Source of the DNA: Phycisphaerae bacterium
GTDB taxonomy: Bacteria > Planctomycetota > Phycisphaerae > Sedimentisphaerales > Anaerobacaceae
Direction of reading: 5' to 3'
DNA: 64,000 nt
Assembly: GCA_017993835.1 (NCBI GenBank)
Contig: JAGOLX010000006.1
Coordinates: forward strand, 115,985 to 179,984
How positions within the stretch are numbered: position 1 is the first letter of the stretch; every line of letters starts with the position of its first letter. Position numbers and translations under genes: made by a program. Shown here in pieces: positions 60,029 to 64,000 of the stretch. The notes below the pieces were generated by a model. That model worked only from the letters and a program-made list of their open reading frames with translations, ran no database searches and was not told where the DNA came from.

Positions 60029-60466
60029 TCAATAGCGAGGCCTTCCGCCGCCGCCACGGGGCCCACCGCGGTCGCCGCCGCGATCCCGTCCGCCGCCGCC
60101 GCCGTGGCCGCGATAGCCGCCACCACCGCCGCCCGGTCGCCCGCCGGGCCGTCCGCCACCGCGCGGGCCGCCGCGATCATGGCCGCCGGGTCGTCGCCCG
60201 CCGCCGCCCATGCCGGGGGCTGCCGGCTTGGACCGGCCCAGCTCGACATGGAGCGCGTTGCCTTTGAGTTCCTTGCCGTTCATGTCGTTGATCGCGGTTT
60301 TGGCCTGCTCCTCGCTCGGCATTTCCACGAAGCCGAAGCCTCTCGATTCGCCGGTGGCGCCGTCCCGAATGATCTTGACCGAGGCGACGTCGCCGAACGG
60401 TGCGAAGGCTTCGCGCACCTCGTCCTCGGTGGTGTCGGGGGTGAGATTCCCGATGTAGATGTTCAT
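60029..60466 (-). CDS. Glycine-rich RRM-type RNA-binding protein
   Basis: 145 residues. A single RNA recognition motif spans residues 1-78, with RNP2 IYIGNL and RNP1 RGFGFVEM, both with intact aromatics. The tail is Gly/Arg-rich (GGGGRRPGGHDRGGPRGGG and similar) with RGG boxes, ending GGGGRPRY. Such proteins are often cold-induced RNA chaperones in cyanobacteria and planctomycetes. The ATG is preceded by GGAAAGGAAGG. A perfect hairpin follows the gene. Confidence 0.93.
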   Translation of the reverse strand: MNIYIGNLTPDTTEDEVREAFAPFGDVASVKIIRDGATGESRGFGFVEMPSEEQAKTAINDMNGKELKGNALHVELGRSKPAAPGMGGGGRRPGGHDRGGPRGGGRPGGRPGGGGGGYRGHGGGGGRDRGGDRGGPRGGGGRPRY

Positions 60467-60681
60467 TGACCTTCCTTTCCGTAGGGTCTAAATGTGGAGG
60501 GCATACCGGCTACACAGATCAACGTTTCACCGCGTAGGCATACCTTCTGATGCCCATCGTCTATGCCATGCTATACCAGATGCACGTGAGAAGGGGAATA
60601 GTCATCCTGGAATTCTTGCGGCAAATCTGCGTTGCCTTCGTCTTATGAAGGACGGCTCCGTCCGGGAACGACCGCGCCGGC

Positions 60682-61515
60682 CTAGGGCCTTGATCTGAGG
60701 GTCACCTGGGGACCGCGGAGGTAAAACGGCGTCAAGGCCAGCGGGTCGGCGAATCGGCCGGCCAGGGCCTCCTGACGTCCGAGGCGGTAGACGTGGGTCG
60801 CACGCGGACCCCAGTATCGCTCGGGGAGGATGGTTACGTTCGCCCGGGCGAACTCGTCCCGATGGTAGAGCAGCCCGTCGCCAAGGACGCCCAGCGGTTC
60901 GCTTGCGGGGAATTGCTCCAGGATCTCGGAGGCCGTCATCAGGGAGTCGGGATGGACCTTCTGCCACATGGCGCCCTGTGGGGCAGGGATGCGGTAGCCG
61001 TAGCGGGGAGCGTCTTCGACGATCCTCTGGGGGACCTCTTGCCCCGCAGGGACCCGCTCGTAGACGCTCGCGTAAAACTGGCCGCGTTTGGCGTCGAACA
61101 GGGCGACGATCCGGTTCGGAATGGGGGTCGGCCGCGCCGGCGCCTGCCCCTCTTCGGGCGCGTCGGACAGCCCGGCGGCGACGACGTCCAGAGAGCCTAC
61201 CGGGACGATCCGAACCCGCTGAGCCAGGTGCATCGCTTTGGCCAGGGTTGTGGCGATTCGCAGACCGGTGAAACTCCCCGGGCCGACGGCAATATGGATC
61301 TGGTCGATATCCCGAGTGTCGCAGGCATGGCGGGTCAGCAGGGCTTCCATTGCCGGGAAGATCTCGGTGCTGTGCTGCATAGGTCCGGAAAAGACGGATT
61401 CGTCGACCAGTTCACCGTCGATTGCGAGTGCGACGGAGCCGATCCGGCTGGAGGTTTCTACTGCCAGAACGACGGGTCTTTGCCTGTCGGCGTCCGGCTT
61501 GTCGGTGTCATTCAT
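60682..61515 (-). CDS. tsaB: tRNA threonylcarbamoyladenosine biosynthesis protein TsaB
   Basis: 277 residues. TsaB dimerises with TsaD in making t6A37 in tRNAs. The N-terminal ASKHA-like fold is clear: LAVETSSRIGSVALAIDGEL, MQHSTEIFPAMEALL and the signature AVGPGSFTGLRIATTLAKAM. The C-terminal half contains the family's VYRLGRQEALAG segment. The ATG at 61515 follows GGGAG; a TTG at 61539 is open but less likely. It stands divergent from the secretin gene. Confidence 0.92.
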   Translation of the reverse strand: MNDTDKPDADRQRPVVLAVETSSRIGSVALAIDGELVDESVFSGPMQHSTEIFPAMEALLTRHACDTRDIDQIHIAVGPGSFTGLRIATTLAKAMHLAQRVRIVPVGSLDVVAAGLSDAPEEGQAPARPTPIPNRIVALFDAKRGQFYASVYERVPAGQEVPQRIVEDAPRYGYRIPAPQGAMWQKVHPDSLMTASEILEQFPASEPLGVLGDGLLYHRDEFARANVTILPERYWGPRATHVYRLGRQEALAGRFADPLALTPFYLRGPQVTLRSRP

Positions 61516-61649
61516 AAAGGGGAACTCCCGTGCTGACAAGATGCCTATTTTTGGCGGGTCAATTCCGGAACTGCCGCCCGCGGACTGTTCGTTCTCTGGG
61601 AGGCGGTTCGGATTTTATCGGTCAAACAAGTTGGGGTGTCATTTTTCCC

Positions 61650-61678
61650 TTGCAAAAAATTCGCTATTTTAATAGATT
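61650..61678 (+). promoter_or_regulatory. Possible promoter for the secretin-like gene
   Basis: TTGCAA at 61650-61655 and TAGATT at 61673-61678 are 17 bases apart in an AT-rich pocket. A leader of about 100 bases follows before the TTG start. Pattern match only. Confidence 0.3.
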
Positions 61679-61785
61679 GAAGTCGTAACTCTGTCCTACA
61701 TCCTTCCCATGGAGGTTGTAATAGCCAGCGATAGTAACAGGTTTCCCATAAGAGGGTGACGACATTATAGGCAGGAGGTTAGGTT

Positions 61786-64000
61786 TTGGACAGGCCAAGT
61801 GGGTACGCAAAGTCTGTGCGGAAGGGGACCGTTCCGACAATTCTGGCATTGGTCTTGCTTGTCACGGCATGTCTTGTGCAGGTGGCCCCTTCACCAGCGT
61901 CGCAGGGGGACGACGAGGCCACGATGCGCCAACTGGCTCGGTACATCGTGAGCGTCGGCCAGCAGCAGTGTGATCGCGGCTCCTACAGCGAGGCCGAGAA
62001 GACCCTTCAGAAGGCCCAGGACTACGCCCAGCACCTCGATGTGGTCGAACAGAAGAAACTGGAAGTCCTGCGCGCACGGGTGGGCAAGGCTGTGGTCGAG
62101 CGAAGACGCATCGACGAGGCCAAGCGGAACGCCCAGCAACAGAACCAGAAGGGGGACGTTCTTGCTGCGCAGACCTGCCTGGAAGCCATCCAGGACAGCG
62201 AGTTCCTGACCGCCAGGGAGCGTGTGGAGATCGACAACCTGCTCAGCAAGAGCCGCCCGTCCGCGGCTCCCGCCGTTTCCCGTATCACCGCGCCCGCGCC
62301 GGAACAGCGCCAGGCCGGCGTTGCGGAGACGTACTATCGGAGCATGACGGCCTACCACGCCGGCGAGTTGGAAGCTGCCAGGGAGGGTTTCACGAAGGTC
62401 CTCGACAGTGGTGAGCTGCCCGCGGTGATGGTGGACTCGGTCCGTGACTATCTGGCACGGATCGAAGAGGCACAGGCCGGCTCGGGCGTGGGACGCCCGG
62501 TGGCAGTGGCCGACGTCTCGGCCCAAGCGATGCCCACGATCGGGGCCGTGGTGGCACCGGCCAATGTCCCGGCGAATCTCCGCGCGCAGAACCCGCCGGC
62601 CGGACAGAGCGAGAGCGAGCGGATTCAAGGCCTGTACAACCGCAGTCGGGAACTCTACATCCAGGGCGACCTGGCCGGGGCCCGCGAGGGATTCGTGGAA
62701 GTGGACCGCAGCGGCCTGATCTCGGCCCCGCCGGGACTGCGCCCGCAGGATTACATCGCTCAGATCGACCAGCAACTGGCCTCCCAGGCCGTTCCGTCGC
62801 TGTTACCTCAGGCAACGCTGGACAGGGGCGTGACCCCGCTGACCGCACAGCCGACCGAAGGGCAAGGGGGATTCGTTGAGGAGATCAATCGTCGCAAGGC
62901 TACGATTCGCGACTACGCCGAGAGCATTGTGAATGATTCTATCGTCCAGGCCGACCAGTTCATGGCCCAGGGCGAGTACGCGTCCGCACGGGAGCAGATC
63001 GACGGCGCGATCCGTGTCGTCAACGACGACCAGTACCGACTGTATCTGGAAGGGGATCTCTACAAGCGACTCATGCAGCGTCTGACCGAGGCCTCGACCC
63101 GCATCAGTGCAGCGGAAGCAGCGAGGAACAAGCAGTTGGAGCAGCAGAAGCAACAGGATGCCGCTGCAGAGCAGGAGCGGATCAGGACCCAGGCCGAAGA
63201 GGACCGGCAGCGGAGAATCGACGAGTTGATGGTGCGGGCGAGGGCCTACTGGAAGCAGCAGCAGTACGAAGCGGCGCTCGGGCAGCTCGAGGCCCTTCTG
63301 GTCATCGATTCGCTCAACGATGATGCCTTGGCGATGAAGGATATGGTCGAGGACATGATCTACTACCGCAAGCAGCTCGATCAGCAGAAGCTCGACCGGC
63401 GACAGACGGCGGACATCAAGCTCAGTACGGACGAGGCGGCGATTCCCTACGCCGACGAGATCACGTATCCGAAGGACTGGCGAGAGATCATCCAGAAGCC
63501 GACGCGGAGGCCGGATGAGCCGTTCCAGTTGGATGCGGCCAACTCGGAGGTCTATGAGCAGCTCGATCAGACGGTGGACCTGTCCGGGATCACCCGCGAC
63601 ACCCCCGCGAACGAGGCGTTCGAGGTTCTGCGAGACAGCGTTCAGCCCCCGCTGAACCTCGTGGTGCTCTGGCGAGACCTGGAAGAGAACGTGGGCATCG
63701 ACCCGGCGTCACCGGTCCAGTTCGATGGACCTGCCAGCGCCAGGCTGGGCACCGCGTTGGATAGTATGCTCCGCGCGATTTCCGACCCGCTGGTTCCGGA
63801 CAACCCGGTGGAGTATGTGGTGAACCGCGGTGTGGTCACCATTGCGACCCGAGATGGTCTGCCGGAAACCAAGCTGGAGACCCGCGTCTATGACGTCAGC
63901 GACCTGGTCAGCCCGCCCGCCAGCGGCATGAGTGGCGGCATGATGGGCGGCATGATGGGCGGCATGGGCGGCATGATGGGCGGTATGGGCGGCATGATGG
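61786..64000 (+). CDS. Secretin-like / type II-IV secretion protein with N-terminal TPR region (truncated by window end)
   Basis: At least 738 residues, running off the right edge without a stop. A signal peptide (ILALVLLVTACLVQVAPSPA) is followed by TPR-like helices (YSEAEKTLQKAQDYAQHL, YHAGELEAAREGFTKVLDSG, YIQGDLAGAREGFVEVD) and a charged coiled coil (EQQKQQDAAAEQERIRTQAE). Next is a secretin N-domain-like segment (NEAFEVLRDSVQPPLNLVVL, EYVVNRGVVTIATRDGLPET, ETRVYDVSDLV). The visible end is a Gly/Met-rich linker (SGGMMGGMMGGMGG). These features fit planctomycete proteins upstream of or fused to GspD/PilQ-type outer-membrane channels. The TTG at 61786 is chosen because AGGAGG lies at 61773-61778 with perfect spacing. 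Confidence 0.75.
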   Translation, partial: MDRPSGYAKSVRKGTVPTILALVLLVTACLVQVAPSPASQGDDEATMRQLARYIVSVGQQQCDRGSYSEAEKTLQKAQDYAQHLDVVEQKKLEVLRARVGKAVVERRRIDEAKRNAQQQNQKGDVLAAQTCLEAIQDSEFLTARERVEIDNLLSKSRPSAAPAVSRITAPAPEQRQAGVAETYYRSMTAYHAGELEAAREGFTKVLDSGELPAVMVDSVRDYLARIEEAQAGSGVGRPVAVADVSAQAMPTIGAVVAPANVPANLRAQNPPAGQSESERIQGLYNRSRELYIQGDLAGAREGFVEVDRSGLISAPPGLRPQDYIAQIDQQLASQAVPSLLPQATLDRGVTPLTAQPTEGQGGFVEEINRRKATIRDYAESIVNDSIVQADQFMAQGEYASAREQIDGAIRVVNDDQYRLYLEGDLYKRLMQRLTEASTRISAAEAARNKQLEQQKQQDAAAEQERIRTQAEEDRQRRIDELMVRARAYWKQQQYEAALGQLEALLVIDSLNDDALAMKDMVEDMIYYRKQLDQQKLDRRQTADIKLSTDEAAIPYADEITYPKDWREIIQKPTRRPDEPFQLDAANSEVYEQLDQTVDLSGITRDTPANEAFEVLRDSVQPPLNLVVLWRDLEENVGIDPASPVQFDGPASARLGTALDSMLRAISDPLVPDNPVEYVVNRGVVTIATRDGLPETKLETRVYDVSDLVSPPASGMSGGMMGGMMGGMGGMMGGMGGMM

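Noticed and set aside
61680..61785. Leader of the secretin-like gene considered as a riboswitch
   Set aside because: No match to a known aptamer (for example c-di-GMP types) could be made by eye.

Overview
The window is a chromosomal segment of a GC-rich bacterium, most likely a planctomycete of the Phycisphaerae/Sedimentisphaerales type. Four things point there: large secreted enzymes (sulfatase, parallel beta-helix, GH71/99-like), H-X9-DG pseudopilin-like proteins, VCBS/FG-GAP repeat proteins, and twin-arginine secreted TIM-barrel proteins, all beside ordinary housekeeping genes. The phylum is inferred from gene content; no rRNA gene is present. GTG and TTG starts are used, most starts have a clear AGGAGG-like ribosome site, and one tRNA gene (Ser, GCT) is present.

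Layout. 1-3.2 kb: tail of an unknown gene, a DHH phosphoesterase and a CPBP protease with a long extra domain. 3.35 kb: tRNA-Ser. 3.6-11.6 kb: a likely polysaccharide and extracellular region with a beta-helix protein, a translationally coupled BNR-like plus GH-like pair, and an FG-GAP repeat protein. 11.6-18.7 kb (minus): an envelope and housekeeping cluster reading bamD-like, lptE-like, ftsH, dsbD-like, nth and a LOG-family gene. 19-24.8 kb: ADP-ribosylglycohydrolase, a CC0125-type lipoprotein, a 1.6 kb gene-free repeat-rich stretch, then a Tat-secreted oxidoreductase-like gene with ybaK. 24.8-29.4 kb (minus): a BlaI-type repressor with two palindromic operators and a 1386-residue membrane protein carrying two separate metalloprotease motifs. 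29.5-37.6 kb: csrA, a membrane protein, an Fe-S-type flavoprotein, a pseudopilin-like protein, a DUF401 permease, a DUF4097 lipoprotein, a probable selenoprotein and asnA. 37.8-46.5 kb: a coiled-coil lipoprotein with perfect 159-bp periodicity, purD and an AsmA-like protein. 46.7-57.8 kb: sulfatase-HEAT fusion, trmB, an isochorismatase-like protein, an M14 peptidase, a GntP permease, flavodoxin, and an M28 peptidase with seven EAR repeats. 57.9-64 kb: a gene remnant, a lipoprotein, a NUDIX hydrolase, a glycine-rich RRM protein, tsaB, and the start of a secretin-like protein cut by the window edge.

The most notable observation is at 35159-36358 (minus). A secreted protein is interrupted by an in-frame TGA, after which coding continues for 48 codons. 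A perfect 8-bp stem with a UGG loop starts 13 nt after the TGA, and its geometry fits a bacterial SECIS element. Position 351 is therefore probably selenocysteine, in a Sec-x3-Cys motif, and an automatic gene call would cut off the active-site end of this protein. Also of interest are the double metalloprotease under BlaI-type control, headless pseudopilin-like modules inside two membrane proteases, and two families of palindromic intergenic repeats, one nested inside the other.
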